NCBI RefSeq assembly: GCF_003402235.1
Contig: NZ_QEWO01000005.1
Location: 310,001 to 374,000 of the forward strand
Source of the DNA: Parahaliea mediterranea
GTDB lineage: Bacteria; Pseudomonadota; Gammaproteobacteria; Pseudomonadales; Halieaceae
Reading direction: 5' to 3'
Length of the DNA stretch: 64,000 nt
Positions 8,363 to 17,440 of the stretch are shown here, one piece after another. Both the position numbers and the translations under genes were made by a program. The stretch's first letter is position 1; every line of letters begins with the position of its first letter. The notes beneath the pieces were generated by a model. It saw only the letters and a program-made list of their open reading frames with translations. It had not been told where the DNA came from and ran no database searches.

Positions 8363-9154
8363 TCAAGCCAGGGTAAAACGCTCCCGGTGCGACCCGCTTT
8401 CCCGGCCACTGGCGTCGAAACTGGTTTCGCGCCAATCCATCGTGCCCGCGCGGCTTACCGCCAGGGTGGTGGTGGCACGGGTGCCGTAGGCGCTGGTGCA
8501 GATGAACTGGGCTGATAGTTGCTCATCCATTGCCTCTCCCAGTCCCAGTGGCGCCAGGGCATCGGGGGCCGCCAGGCGCCGATCCTGAACGATGTCCTGC
8601 AATGCCTCGTGTAACTGTAGCTCGCCCTTCTTGCCCACCTTGTTACCCCGCACAAGCAGGTTCTGCAGGCGCTGTTTACCCAGTTCGACCTTGGGCCAGG
8701 GGGTATCGAGGCTGGCATTGCTCAGGCCATAGAGACCGGGCGCCAGCGCCCGCTGGCCACCACCGCCGGCATTGCTCCAGTACCACAGCGCATGGCGATC
8801 GCCGAACAGCAGGTTGAAGCCGGCGTACTGCCCAGCCTGCTCCGCCCGTCGGGCCAGCCATTGCCGGGGCGGCTCTTGCCCATCCAGCCAGTCCAGTGGC
8901 AGTTCACCCCGTGAGCGGGGTGCCGGTGCGCTGCGGGACGGGTCGCGGAAATTGGTGATGGCGGCAAAGCGCCCACCGCGGGTGATGCCCATCCAGGTGC
9001 CGCCGGCCTGCAGGTCGCGTCCGGCCAGCAGGTGGGGACGGGCGGGCCAGAAGCCCGAGGCGGCGGTGGGGCGGGCGTGGAACTCGTCCCGGTTGGCCGC
9101 CATGAGCAGGGGGTAATCGGGATGGCAGCGGTAGGCGAAAATAATCAGGCACAT
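8363..9154 (-). CDS. NRDE (TANGO2-like) family protein
   Basis: The 263-residue protein begins MCLIIFAYRCHPDYPLL and has the name-giving AANRDEFHARPT motif at residues 18-29. The segment AGGTWMGITRGGRFAAITN is typical of the family too. The Cys2 at the exposed N-terminus resembles an Ntn-hydrolase nucleophile, which is a structural suggestion only. The family's bacterial function is unsettled; eukaryotic TANGO2 has been linked to lipid or haem handling. It is convergent with ptsP, with 12 bases between the stops, and divergent from lgt. Confidence 0.88.
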   Translation of the reverse strand: MCLIIFAYRCHPDYPLLMAANRDEFHARPTAASGFWPARPHLLAGRDLQAGGTWMGITRGGRFAAITNFRDPSRSAPAPRSRGELPLDWLDGQEPPRQWLARRAEQAGQYAGFNLLFGDRHALWYWSNAGGGGQRALAPGLYGLSNASLDTPWPKVELGKQRLQNLLVRGNKVGKKGELQLHEALQDIVQDRRLAAPDALAPLGLGEAMDEQLSAQFICTSAYGTRATTTLAVSRAGTMDWRETSFDASGRESGSHRERFTLA

Positions 9155-9297
9155 GGGGCCATGCTATTTTCCCCGCCGTTAAATAGCCATCCCCGCCCGC
9201 CAGCGCCGCGATTGAGTATCCCCTCGCGCTGGCCGATAATGGCCGCCGGCGCCGCGGCTGTGCGCGCGCTGTTCATCCACCTGCCCCTGCGAGCCCC

Positions 9298-10110
9298 ATG
9301 CTGCCCTATCCCGAGATCGATCCCGTCGCCTTTTCCATCGGTCCCGCAAAAGTGCATTGGTATGGCCTTGCCTACCTGACGGGCCTTGCCTTTGCCTGGT
9401 GGTTGGCGGTGCGCCGCAGCGCCCGCGCCGACAGCCCGGTCAAGCGCGCGCAGGTGGACGACCTGATTTTCTACGGCGCCCTCGGCGTGGTGCTCGGGGG
9501 GCGCTTTGGCTATGCGTTGTTCTACGGCACCGAGCAGTGGATGGCCGACCCCACCTGGCTGCTGCGGGTGTGGCAGGGGGGCATGTCCTTCCACGGCGGT
9601 TTTCTCGGCGTGCTGCTGGCCATGTACCTGTACGCCCGCAAGCACCGCATTGTGTTTGGCAGCCTGATGGATTTTGTCGCCCCGCTGGTGCCGGTGGGGT
9701 TGGGGCTGGGGCGCCTGGGCAACTTCATCGGCCAGGAGCTGTGGGGGCGGGCGGCGGATGTGCCCTGGGCCATGGTGTTCCCGAAGGACCCGCTGCAGCT
9801 GGCCCGCCATCCCTCCCAGCTTTACCAGTTTGCCCTGGAGGGCGTGGTGCTGTTTGCCATCCTCATGCTCTATTCCGCCCGGCCGCGGCCTGCCTGGGCC
9901 GTATCCGGCGTGTTCTCGCTGGCCTACGGCTGCCTGCGGTTTTTCGTTGAATTCTTCCGCGAGCCGGACGCCCACCTGGGCTTCCAGGCCTTCGGCTGGA
10001 TGACCCGGGGGCAGTTGCTCTGCCTGCCGATGATCGGCCTCGGCCTGTTCCTGCTGTGGTACGCCCACCGCCGGGGCGCCGTCTCGCCCGCCAAGGACGC
10101 CCGCTCATGA
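9298..10110 (+). CDS. lgt: prolipoprotein diacylglyceryl transferase
   Basis: Lgt transfers diacylglycerol from phosphatidylglycerol to the lipobox cysteine of prelipoproteins, in the inner membrane. The 270-residue protein starts [16 protein letters not shown], has about seven hydrophobic segments, and carries the Lgt signature [14 protein letters not shown] around residues 138-151. The conserved FHGG motif ([10 protein letters not shown]) is present. It overlaps thyA by ATGA, giving the common lgt-thyA pair. Several predicted lipoproteins in this window would be its substrates. Confidence 0.96.
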   Translation: MLPYPEIDPVAFSIGPAKVHWYGLAYLTGLAFAWWLAVRRSARADSPVKRAQVDDLIFYGALGVVLGGRFGYALFYGTEQWMADPTWLLRVWQGGMSFHGGFLGVLLAMYLYARKHRIVFGSLMDFVAPLVPVGLGLGRLGNFIGQELWGRAADVPWAMVFPKDPLQLARHPSQLYQFALEGVVLFAILMLYSARPRPAWAVSGVFSLAYGCLRFFVEFFREPDAHLGFQAFGWMTRGQLLCLPMIGLGLFLLWYAHRRGAVSPAKDARS

Positions 10111-10940
10111 AACCGTACCTGGAACTGCTCAAAGACATTCTCGACAACGGCCACCGCAAGGCCGACCGCACCGGCACCGGCACCCTGTCGGTCTTTGCCC
10201 GCCAGTTCCGCCACGACCTGGCGGACGGCTTTCCGCTGCTGACTACCAAGAAGCTTCACTTCAAGAGCATCGCCAACGAGCTGATCTGGTTCCTCAAGGG
10301 CGATACCAACACCCGTTGGCTGAAGGACAACGGCGTCAGCATCTGGGACGAGTGGGCCACCGAGACCGGCGACCTCGGCCCCCTCTACGGCGCCCAGTGG
10401 ACGGCCTGGCCCACCCGCGACGGCGGCCACATCAACCAGATTGACTACGTGGTGGATTGCCTGCGCAACAAACCCGACAGCCGGCGCATCCTGTTCCACG
10501 GCTGGAACGTTGAGTACCTGCCGGACGAGTCCATGAGCCCCCAGGACAACGTGCGCGCGGGCCGCATGGCCCTGCCGCCCTGCCACCTGCTGTACCAGTT
10601 CTACGTGGCCGGCGGCCGGCTGTCGGCGCAGCTGTACATTCGCTCATCCGATTCCTTCCTCGGCCTGCCCTACAACACCGCCAGCCTCGCCCTGCTGGTA
10701 CACATGCTGGCCCAGCAGTGCGACCTGGCGCCCGGTGAAATCATCATCACCACTGGTGACTCCCACATCTACAGCAACCACCTGGAACAGGTGCGCGAGC
10801 AACTGTCGCGCACTCCCCGCGACTTGCCGCGGCTGGAAATCCTGCGCCGGCCGGACAGTATCTACGACTACCGCTTCGAGGACTTTGCCGTGCACGGCTA
10901 CGATGCCCATGCCAACATCCCCGCGCCGGTGGCGGTGTGA
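10107..10940 (+). CDS. thyA: thymidylate synthase
   Basis: ThyA converts dUMP to dTMP with methylene-tetrahydrofolate. The 277-residue protein has the N-terminal phosphate-binding Arg ([11 protein letters not shown]), the catalytic Cys159 in [14 protein letters not shown], and the nucleotide-binding [12 protein letters not shown]. Compared with the 264-residue E. coli enzyme there is an insertion of about 13 residues (around 138-151) before the catalytic cysteine; I recall a similar insertion in pseudomonad ThyA. The start is set by the overlap with the lgt stop. The product dihydrofolate is recycled by folA next door. Confidence 0.96.
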   Translation: MKPYLELLKDILDNGHRKADRTGTGTLSVFARQFRHDLADGFPLLTTKKLHFKSIANELIWFLKGDTNTRWLKDNGVSIWDEWATETGDLGPLYGAQWTAWPTRDGGHINQIDYVVDCLRNKPDSRRILFHGWNVEYLPDESMSPQDNVRAGRMALPPCHLLYQFYVAGGRLSAQLYIRSSDSFLGLPYNTASLALLVHMLAQQCDLAPGEIIITTGDSHIYSNHLEQVREQLSRTPRDLPRLEILRRPDSIYDYRFEDFAVHGYDAHANIPAPVAV

Positions 10941-10985
10941 GTGGCGGGTGTGAGTGGCGTGAACGGAGGTTGCAGAGAGAATGCC

Positions 10986-11504
10986 GTGGCGCTCGGGGTC
11001 ATCGTGGCGGTAGCCGAGAACGGCGTGGTGGGGCGCGACAATACCCTGCCCTGGCACCTGCCAGGGGACCTCGCCTGGTTCAAGCGCAACACCCTGGGCA
11101 AGCCGGTGATCATGGGGCGGCGCACCTGGGAGTCGATCGGCCGCCCCCTGCCGGGGCGCCTGAACATCGTGGTCAGCCGCAACCCGGCCTATCGCGCCGA
11201 GGGCGCCACGGTGGTGGATTCACTGCCGGTGGCACTGGCCCTGGGGCGGGCGCAGGCCGCCACGGACGGGGCCTGCGAGGTCATGGTGATCGGCGGCCCT
11301 GGGTTGTATGCCGAGGCGCTACCGCTGGCGGACCGCTTTTATGTTACCGAAGTGCACGCAGTAGTGGCGGGGGATGCCGTGCTGCCACCGGTGGACTGGC
11401 GCGCCTGGCGGGAAGTCTCCCGGGAACCGCAGAAGGCTGCCGATGCCAACGGCTACGACTACAGTTTCGTGGTGTTCGAGCGCGAACAGGCTAATAGTCG
11501 TTAG
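10986..11504 (+). CDS. folA: dihydrofolate reductase
   Basis: FolA reduces dihydrofolate made by ThyA. The protein reads LGVIVAVAENGVVGRDNTLPWHLPGDLAWF, with the substrate-binding Asp in the LPGDL part, followed by VIMGRRTWESIG (cofactor site). The frame is open from directly after the thyA stop, but GTG 10986 gives a 172-residue protein beginning at the conserved first strand, close to the usual 160-170. A GAGAGA stretch at 10975-10980 is a plausible ribosome site; an out-of-frame ATG at 10981 is a decoy. A GTG at 10941 would add 15 residues with no family support. Confidence 0.93.
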   Translation: MALGVIVAVAENGVVGRDNTLPWHLPGDLAWFKRNTLGKPVIMGRRTWESIGRPLPGRLNIVVSRNPAYRAEGATVVDSLPVALALGRAQAATDGACEVMVIGGPGLYAEALPLADRFYVTEVHAVVAGDAVLPPVDWRAWREVSREPQKAADANGYDYSFVVFEREQANSR

Positions 11505-11656
11505 TTGGATGGGTGAATTCCCACGTCATTGTGTTACTTTGGCTGCAGAAACAAGTTATTTGTGTAACGTAACTACACAAGGGAGGGGGGCTCTTCAAGC
11601 AGATTTTGACTTTCGTTGAAAAAGGGTAGGCGTTGGGTTTAAATTCTGCCCCTCGG

Positions 11657-11685
11657 TTTACCGACTCTCACTTTTCCACTATATA
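11657..11685 (+). promoter_or_regulatory. possible promoter of the TonB2-type operon
   Basis: TTTACC (11657-11662) and TATATA (11680-11685) are 17 bases apart, in an AT-richer gap of about 240 bases before the six-gene operon. Imperfect copies of a TCACTTTTC-type block lie on both sides of the -10 (about 11668 and 11696). The factor binding there, if any, is unknown; I see no clear Fur box. Confidence 0.45.
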
Positions 11686-11747
11686 GAAGTACCGAGTCAC
11701 TTTTCACTCAGCTCTGATTCACTCAGTTGGAAGGAAGCACAATTCCC

Positions 11748-12533
11748 ATGACTATGCATCGATTCAAGAATGTATTGATCGCTGCGGTGGTTACCACAGG
11801 CGCCGTTTTCGGCTCTGTGGCAGCCGTGCAAGCCAATACACTGGACTCCATTCTTCAGGTGGGCGAAGCCAAGAACGATGCTGCGCGCAAATCGCAGCAG
11901 AAGATCGACCGCCTCGCCGATGAAACCCGCGACCTGCTCGACGACTACAAAACGGTCAACAAGCAGATCGACGGCCTGAAAGTCTACAACGGCCGTCTGC
12001 AGAAGCAGATCGACAACCAGATTGCCCGCATTGCCGACATCGATGATTCCATCGCCCAGGTGACTGTGATTCAGCGCCAGATGACCCCCCTGGTCATCCG
12101 CATGATTGACGGCCTGGAAAAATTCGTTGAGCTGGATGTGCCCTTCCACATGGAAGAGCGCCAGCAGCGTATTGACTTCCTCCGTGCCAATCTGGATCGC
12201 TCCGATGTCAGCGTGGCCGAAAAATTCCGTCAGGTTCTCGAAGCCTACAAGATCGAAGCCGAGTACGGCCGCAAGCTCGATGCCTATAAAGGCAGCGTCG
12301 AAATCGACGGCGTAGAGCGCGACGTTAACTTCTTCCGCGTGGGTCGCATTGCCCTGCTGTACCAGACAACAGACACCGAAATCTCCGGTGCCTGGGACCA
12401 ATCCACTCGCAGCTGGGTTCCTCTGGACCGCGGCGAATACCGCAACGCCATCATGAAAGGCCTGCGTATCGCCCGTAAGGAAGCGTCCATTGACCTTATG
12501 AACCTGCCCATTGAAGCGCCGGAGGCTCAGTAA
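11748..12533 (+). CDS. DUF3450 periplasmic protein of a TonB energy-transduction operon
   Basis: This 261-residue protein has a signal peptide (MTMHRFKNVLIAAVVTTGAV, cleavage near VQA-NT) and a long helical region rich in Lys, Asp and Gln between residues 35 and 110 that looks coiled coil. It fits the DUF3450 family, which is found as the first gene of TtpC/ExbB/ExbD/TonB clusters in Shewanella and relatives. Its job is unknown; a role in contacting the inner-membrane complex from the periplasm is inferred from context. ATG 11748 has GGAAGGA upstream; a TTG further upstream is less likely. Its stop overlaps the next ATG by one base. Confidence 0.85.
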   Translation: MTMHRFKNVLIAAVVTTGAVFGSVAAVQANTLDSILQVGEAKNDAARKSQQKIDRLADETRDLLDDYKTVNKQIDGLKVYNGRLQKQIDNQIARIADIDDSIAQVTVIQRQMTPLVIRMIDGLEKFVELDVPFHMEERQQRIDFLRANLDRSDVSVAEKFRQVLEAYKIEAEYGRKLDAYKGSVEIDGVERDVNFFRVGRIALLYQTTDTEISGAWDQSTRSWVPLDRGEYRNAIMKGLRIARKEASIDLMNLPIEAPEAQ

Positions 12534-13927
12534 TGAAATTCAAGTTTGTAACCGCCGCCGCTGTCGCTTTGAGCGGTGCCCTGACCCTCACCGCGGGCTT
12601 TGCCCAGGCGCAGGAGCCGAAGTCTCTGGAGGAACTGCTGCAGTTCGTCAAGCAGGGCCAGGTTTCTGAAGCGAAAGAAAACCGCGCCCGCGAGCAGCGC
12701 TTTGCCCAGGCCAAGGCCGAGCAGGCCAACCTGCTGAAACAGGCCGAGAACGAGCGCGCCCGCCAGGAACAGCTGTCGACTGAACTGGAAGTGACCTTCG
12801 AAGAGAACGAACTGGCCGTCGCCGAAAAGCAGAAAGTGCTGAAAGAGCGTCTGGGTACCCTGGCCGAACTGTTCGGTCACCTCACCTCCACCGCTGGCGA
12901 CCTGTCCAGCAACCTGGAGAACTCACTGACCAGCTCCCAGTACCCCAACCGCCAGGAATTCCTGGACAGCCTGATCAAGAAGATGGCGGACAGCGACAAG
13001 CTGCCCAGCATCGAGGAGATCGAGCGCGTCTGGTATGAACTGCAGCGCGAAATGGTTGAATCCGGCAAGGTCGTGACCTTCAACGCCGAAATCGCCAAGC
13101 CCAACGGTGACAAGGTGGAGCAGCAGGTTACCCGTATTGGCCTGTTCAACGTGGTATCCGAAGAAGGCAAATACCTGCAGTTCGTGCCGAGCAAAGGCAC
13201 CCTGGAAGAACTGTCTCGCCAGCCTTCCGGCCCCTACCAGGGCTGGGCCAAGGATCTAGTGGCCTCCACCGGTGGCGACGGCTTCCAGAAGTTTGGTGTT
13301 GACCCCACTGGCCCGACGGGCGGCTCCTACCTGGCGGCGCTGATCAACAGCCCCAACCTGGAAGAGCGCTGGCACCAGGGTGGCTACGTTGGCTACGCAA
13401 TCACCGCGGTGGGTGTGTTCGGCTTCCTGCTGGCCATCTGGCGCCTGATTGTCCTGACCGGCGTGAGCGCGAAAGTGAGCAGCCAGCTCAAGTCTGACAA
13501 GGCCAACACCAACAACCCGCTGGGCCGTGTGCTGAAAGTGCACGAAGACAACCCCAGCATGGACACCGAAACCCTGGAGCTGAAGCTCGACGAGCAGATC
13601 CTCAAGGAAACCCCCAAGCTGGAAAGTGGTCTGACTCTGTTGAAGATCATTTCCGCAGTAGCCCCGCTCATGGGTCTGCTGGGTACGGTGACCGGTATGA
13701 TTATCACCTTCCAGGCCATCACCATCTTCGGTGCGGGTGATCCCAAAGCCATGGCTGGCGGTATTTCCGGCGCCCTGGTAACTACCGTACTGGGTCTGCT
13801 GGTTGCAATCCCCACCGTACTGCTGCACACCATCGTGAATGGCCGCGCCCAGCGCATCATCCACGTGCTGAACGAGCAGAGCACCGGGATCATTGCCGAG
13901 CACACCGAGGGCACCCGAGGTAAATAA
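12533..13927 (+). CDS. MotA/TolQ/ExbB proton-channel family protein, TtpC-like
   Basis: TtpC-like proteins are the extra component of vibrio-type TonB2 systems. This 464-residue protein has a signal sequence ending near AQAQE, a periplasmic coiled-coil region (about 30-125), a globular periplasmic part (about 130-280), a membrane segment near 288-305 (YAITAVGVFGFLLAIW) and a C-terminal ExbB/TolQ domain. That domain has LLKIISAVAPLMGLLGTVTG and GGISGALVTTVLGLLVAIP. The large N-terminal extension separates it from ordinary ExbB. It is followed two bases later by a second, short ExbB. Confidence 0.9.
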   Translation: MKFKFVTAAAVALSGALTLTAGFAQAQEPKSLEELLQFVKQGQVSEAKENRAREQRFAQAKAEQANLLKQAENERARQEQLSTELEVTFEENELAVAEKQKVLKERLGTLAELFGHLTSTAGDLSSNLENSLTSSQYPNRQEFLDSLIKKMADSDKLPSIEEIERVWYELQREMVESGKVVTFNAEIAKPNGDKVEQQVTRIGLFNVVSEEGKYLQFVPSKGTLEELSRQPSGPYQGWAKDLVASTGGDGFQKFGVDPTGPTGGSYLAALINSPNLEERWHQGGYVGYAITAVGVFGFLLAIWRLIVLTGVSAKVSSQLKSDKANTNNPLGRVLKVHEDNPSMDTETLELKLDEQILKETPKLESGLTLLKIISAVAPLMGLLGTVTGMIITFQAITIFGAGDPKAMAGGISGALVTTVLGLLVAIPTVLLHTIVNGRAQRIIHVLNEQSTGIIAEHTEGTRGK

Positions 13928-13929
13928 TT

Positions 13930-14457
13930 ATGGTCTGGTTCGATAGTGCTTACGAGGCCGTCTCCCGCTTTATGGACATGGGCGGGAACGTACTCTGGCT
14001 GATCGCCATCCTGCTTTTCGTGATGTGGGCACTGATCTTCGAACGAGTCTGGTATTTCAAGGCCGGGTGGAAGAAAGACGTGGCGCAAGCCATTTCCACC
14101 TGGGAGGCGCGCCCGGAACGTAAGTCCTGGGCCGCCCACCAGATTCGCGACAAGCTCATTTCCGAAGCGCGGATGCAGATCAACCAGTATCTGCCTGTCA
14201 TCAAAACCATGGTGGCCTTGTGCCCCCTGCTCGGGTTGCTGGGAACGGTGACCGGGATGATCGAGGTGTTCAACATTATGGCGGTTACCGGTGGTGGTGA
14301 CGCCAAGTCCATGGCCGGCGGTGTATCGCGGGCCACCATCCCCACCATGGCCGGCATGGTCGCCGCCCTGTCAGGGGTATTTGCCAACACCTACGTCACC
14401 CGTGTTGCCCAGCGCGAAAGCGAGTTCCTGGAAGACAACCTGACCACCGATCACTAA
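13930..14457 (+). CDS. exbB: ExbB biopolymer transport protein
   Basis: ExbB is the inner-membrane scaffold of the proton-driven motor that powers TonB. The 175-residue protein is the short form, with three membrane segments: about 16-36 (MGGNVLWLIAILLFVMWALI), about 95-115 (ALCPLLGLLGTVTGMIEVF) and about 135-155. The conserved GLLGTVTGMI and GGVSRATIPTMAGMVAALSG match ExbB/TolQ. It lies between the TtpC-like gene and exbD with small gaps, so it forms one complex with them. Confidence 0.93.
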   Translation: MVWFDSAYEAVSRFMDMGGNVLWLIAILLFVMWALIFERVWYFKAGWKKDVAQAISTWEARPERKSWAAHQIRDKLISEARMQINQYLPVIKTMVALCPLLGLLGTVTGMIEVFNIMAVTGGGDAKSMAGGVSRATIPTMAGMVAALSGVFANTYVTRVAQRESEFLEDNLTTDH

Positions 14458-14469
14458 GAGAGCAAATTC

Positions 14470-14874
14470 ATGCGCAGGAACAATCAAGCAGCTGCGGAAG
14501 ATGAAGCCCAGATCGACCTGACGCCCATGCTGGACGTCGTGTTCATCATGCTGATCTTCTTCATCGTAACCGCTTCTTTCATTAAAGAAGCCGGGGTCGA
14601 AGTGAACCGCCCTGAGGCCTCCACGGCTCAGCCCAAGGAAAACGTCAACATCCTGGTGGCCATCACTGCGACCAATGAAATCTGGATGGACAACCGTCGT
14701 ATTGATGTACGTGCCGTGCGCGCCAACATCGAACGCCTGCACGCGGAAAACCCCAAGGGTGCCGTGGTGATCCAGGCGGACAACGAGTCCAATACCAAGA
14801 CCGTAACCGGAGTGCTGGATGCCGCGCGTGAAGCGGGTGTCTACGACGTGTCTCTGGCAACTGAAGATAAGTAG
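14470..14874 (+). CDS. exbD: ExbD biopolymer transport protein
   Basis: ExbD is the single-pass partner of ExbB. The 134-residue protein has a short cytoplasmic start, then IDLTPMLDVVFIMLIFFIVT at about residues 17-36. The Asp in PMLDVVF is the proton-carrying residue of the family. The periplasmic domain follows to the C-terminus. The position between exbB and tonB supports the role. Confidence 0.94.
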   Translation: MRRNNQAAAEDEAQIDLTPMLDVVFIMLIFFIVTASFIKEAGVEVNRPEASTAQPKENVNILVAITATNEIWMDNRRIDVRAVRANIERLHAENPKGAVVIQADNESNTKTVTGVLDAAREAGVYDVSLATEDK

Positions 14875-14879
14875 TCGTT

Positions 14880-15488
14880 ATGAGTCGTAATTTAGTCAGA
14901 CTGATCCTCGGTGCGTTGCTCGCGATCCCGGTTGCTGGCGGTCTGTTCTTCATTATGCAGTATCTGATCGCCACGGCTGATCCGGAAATCGACGATACCA
15001 AACAGCGCAAGCTGGCGGATATCCACATGCCGGAACGTGAGATCGAGACGCAGCGTACGGAGCAGAAGCCGGACAAGGTAGACGATCCCGAAGAGCCACC
15101 GCCGGATCTCGATACCCCTGATATTGATATGGACATGGATACCAACGTGGTCAATACCGCGCCGGCTCAGGAAGTGGCCATTGAAATCAGCTCCAGCGGC
15201 ATGGCCGCAACCGATGGCGAATACCTGCCCATCGTGAAGGTTGCGCCCATCTACCCGCGCCGTGCGCAAACCCGTGGTATCACCGGTTACTGCATCGTGG
15301 AGTACACGGTGACCAAGTCCGGTTCCATTCGTGACCCGCGCCCGGTCGATTGCCAGCCCTCCGGTGTGTTCGAAAGCGCCTCCGTCAAGGCCGCCGAGAA
15401 GTTCAAGTACAAGCCCCGCGTCGTCGATGGCGAAGCGATCGAAGTGGCGGGTGTACAGAACAAGTTCACCTACGAGCTGGAACAGTAG
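14880..15488 (+). CDS. tonB: TonB energy transducer
   Basis: TonB spans the periplasm and pulls on the TonB boxes of outer-membrane receptors. The 202-residue protein has an N-terminal anchor (LILGALLAIPVAGGLFFIM), a short Pro/Asp-rich linker (about 60-90, with PEEPPPDLDTPDIDMDMD) and a TonB C-terminal domain (IVKVAPIYPRRAQTRGITGY onward). The linker is short compared with E. coli TonB, as in TonB2 proteins, which may explain the need for the TtpC-like partner. It could serve both TonB-dependent receptors in this window; that is inference. Confidence 0.93.
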   Translation: MSRNLVRLILGALLAIPVAGGLFFIMQYLIATADPEIDDTKQRKLADIHMPEREIETQRTEQKPDKVDDPEEPPPDLDTPDIDMDMDTNVVNTAPAQEVAIEISSSGMAATDGEYLPIVKVAPIYPRRAQTRGITGYCIVEYTVTKSGSIRDPRPVDCQPSGVFESASVKAAEKFKYKPRVVDGEAIEVAGVQNKFTYELEQ

Positions 15489-15503
15489 AACGGTTGATGC
15501 GTT

Positions 15504-16841
15504 ATGAAAATGTCTAAACCCCACACCTGGCTTCGGCCCGCCCTGCTGGCGGTGCCCGTGGTTGCGGTCCAGGTCGCCGTGTCCCAGTTGCAGGCTGACC
15601 TCGGCTACGCCCCCATGGGGGCAGCCCTGGCCCAGGAGCAACAGGCCGACCAGCGCGAAACGCGCAAGACGCCCGCCCTGCGGAACAAGGTCTATGAAAA
15701 GCTGGCCGAGGCCCAGGCCGCTGCTGAAGCTCAGGACTTCAACACCGCGGCCAAGATTCTCGACGAGATGCTGGCGGGTCGTCGCGACAACGAGCTGAAC
15801 TCCTACGAGTTGGCCAACGTGTACAACCTGTATGCGTTTATCCACTACTCGCGGGAGGACTATCCCAAAGCCCTGCAGGCCTATGAGAATGTCATCAAGC
15901 AGCCCGACATTCCGTTGGCGATGGAAATCAATACCCGCTATACCGTTGCCCAGCTGTACTTTGTGCAGGAGCAGTGGCAGAAGGGTATCGATGCCCTGAA
16001 CAAGTGGTTCGCTATGACGGAAACGCCCAACGCCAACGCCTATGTGCTGCTGGCCCAGGGTTATTACCAGATGAAGGACTACGACAAGTCACTTTCCAAT
16101 GTGAACAAAGCCATCAGCATGTACCGTGCCGACGGCAAGATTCCCAAGGAACAGTGGTTGAACCTGGCCCGCTTCCTCTACTTCGACAAAGGCGACGTGA
16201 ACAACGCAGTGGCCGTGCTCGAGGAACTGCTCACCCACTATCCGAAAAAGGACTACTGGGTACAGCTGTCGCACATGTACGGCGAGCAGAAGAAAGAAAC
16301 CGACCAGCTCTCCGCCATGGAGACGGCCTACGTCCAGGGCATGCTCGACAGGGGCACTGAGCTGGTGACTATGGCCTACCTCTACCTGAACGGCGAGGTG
16401 CCTTGGAAGGCGGCGCAGGTTGTCGATAAAGGCCTGAAAGCCGAAAAGGTTGAAGGCACGTCGAAGAACTACGAGATCCTCGGCAACGCCCTGCGCCAGG
16501 CACAGGAGGTCGAAAAGGCCATCCCTGCCATGGAGCAGGCGGCGGCCAAGTCTGACGACGGCGAGCTGTACGCCCGCCTCGGCAACATCTATCTTGACGG
16601 TGAGCAGTACGACGAAGCCATCGAGGCCATCAACAAGGGCTTAAAGCGTGGTGGCGTGAAGCGCCCTGATACCGCACGCCTGGTGTTGGGCATGGCCTAC
16701 TTCGAGAAAAAGCAGTACGCCAAGGCGCGGGATGCCTTCCAGGCAGCCGGCCGTGACAAGCGTTCTGCCCAGTTCGCCGAGCAGTGGATCAAGTACATGG
16801 ATTCAGAACTGGACCGCCAGAAGAAACTGGCCGAAGGCTGA
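15504..16841 (+). CDS. TPR-repeat periplasmic protein of the TonB operon
   Basis: The 445-residue protein has a hydrophobic N-terminus (about 10-25; the signal cleavage site is unclear, perhaps near ALAQ-EQQ) and then repeated helical hairpins of TPR type over most of its length. Examples are NVYNLYAFIHYSREDYPKAL, AYVLLAQGYYQMKDYDKSL and ELYARLGNIYLDGEQYDEAI. A TPR gene ends many TtpC-type TonB operons. It probably works as a protein-binding scaffold in the periplasm. A strong terminator follows. Confidence 0.88.
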   Translation: MKMSKPHTWLRPALLAVPVVAVQVAVSQLQADLGYAPMGAALAQEQQADQRETRKTPALRNKVYEKLAEAQAAAEAQDFNTAAKILDEMLAGRRDNELNSYELANVYNLYAFIHYSREDYPKALQAYENVIKQPDIPLAMEINTRYTVAQLYFVQEQWQKGIDALNKWFAMTETPNANAYVLLAQGYYQMKDYDKSLSNVNKAISMYRADGKIPKEQWLNLARFLYFDKGDVNNAVAVLEELLTHYPKKDYWVQLSHMYGEQKKETDQLSAMETAYVQGMLDRGTELVTMAYLYLNGEVPWKAAQVVDKGLKAEKVEGTSKNYEILGNALRQAQEVEKAIPAMEQAAAKSDDGELYARLGNIYLDGEQYDEAIEAINKGLKRGGVKRPDTARLVLGMAYFEKKQYAKARDAFQAAGRDKRSAQFAEQWIKYMDSELDRQKKLAEG

Positions 16842-16907
16842 TCCAATCGCGGGAGCCCTGTGCTCCCGCTGCGGCGGGCCTGTGCGCCAGCTGCGCCAGT
16901 CCCACCA

Positions 16908-16938
16908 ACAAAAAAGGAGCCAATCGGCTCCTTTTTTG
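16908..16938. terminator. bidirectional rho-independent terminator
   Basis: GGAGCC (16916-16921) and GGCTCC (16926-16931) form a stem around AATC, flanked by A6 on one side and T6 on the other. The A and T runs extend the pairing and give a U-tract in both directions, so it can end both the TonB operon and the convergent cold shock gene. Confidence 0.9.
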
Positions 16939-16965
16939 TGGCTCCGCCCACAAGGGGCAGCTTAA

Positions 16966-17172
16966 TCAGATGGCGACAACATTCTCGGCCTGAGGGCCTT
17001 TCTGTCCGTCGGTCACGTTGAACTGGACTTTCTGTCCGTCCGCCAGGGTTTTGAACCCATCACCCTGGATGGCACTGAAGTGAACGAAAACGTCAGGGCC
17101 GTTTTCACGCTCGATAAAGCCGAAGCCCTTGGTTTCGTTGAACCACTTTACGGTGCCGGTTTCTGTAGACAT
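16966..17172 (-). CDS. cold shock protein (CspA family)
   Basis: This is a 68-residue single-stranded nucleic-acid-binding OB-fold protein. RNP1 is KGFGFIER and RNP2 is DVFVHFSAI, with the usual opening [12 protein letters not shown]. An open frame adds 17 residues upstream, but the ATG at 17172 gives the normal family length. The upstream region is AT-rich and contains a small hairpin (GGCAT/ATGCC around a 7-base loop, about 17192-17209 on the plus strand), consistent with a leader. Which Csp paralogue it is cannot be told from sequence alone. Confidence 0.95.
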   Translation of the reverse strand: MSTETGTVKWFNETKGFGFIERENGPDVFVHFSAIQGDGFKTLADGQKVQFNVTDGQKGPQAENVVAI

Positions 17173-17440
17173 AAGTATTACCTGTATAACGTTGGCATTC
17201 CTGTGGATGCCGGGATTAATCATTATTTATGATCAACGAACCGAGGAACTTTGGGAACTTCGACCGCGCGCATAAATACCGCTGATCACTCAGCACCTTT
17301 GAGTGTATCACTGCTTAAGGAACCGTATAGTCGCTTGGCCAGAACTTATTTTGGGAATATTGCGGCTTTCTGTGGCCTTCAGGCCGGATTCATCCTGGGG
17401 TCGCACATTGGCCAGCCACAAGTGAGGGGATGAGAGCCCG

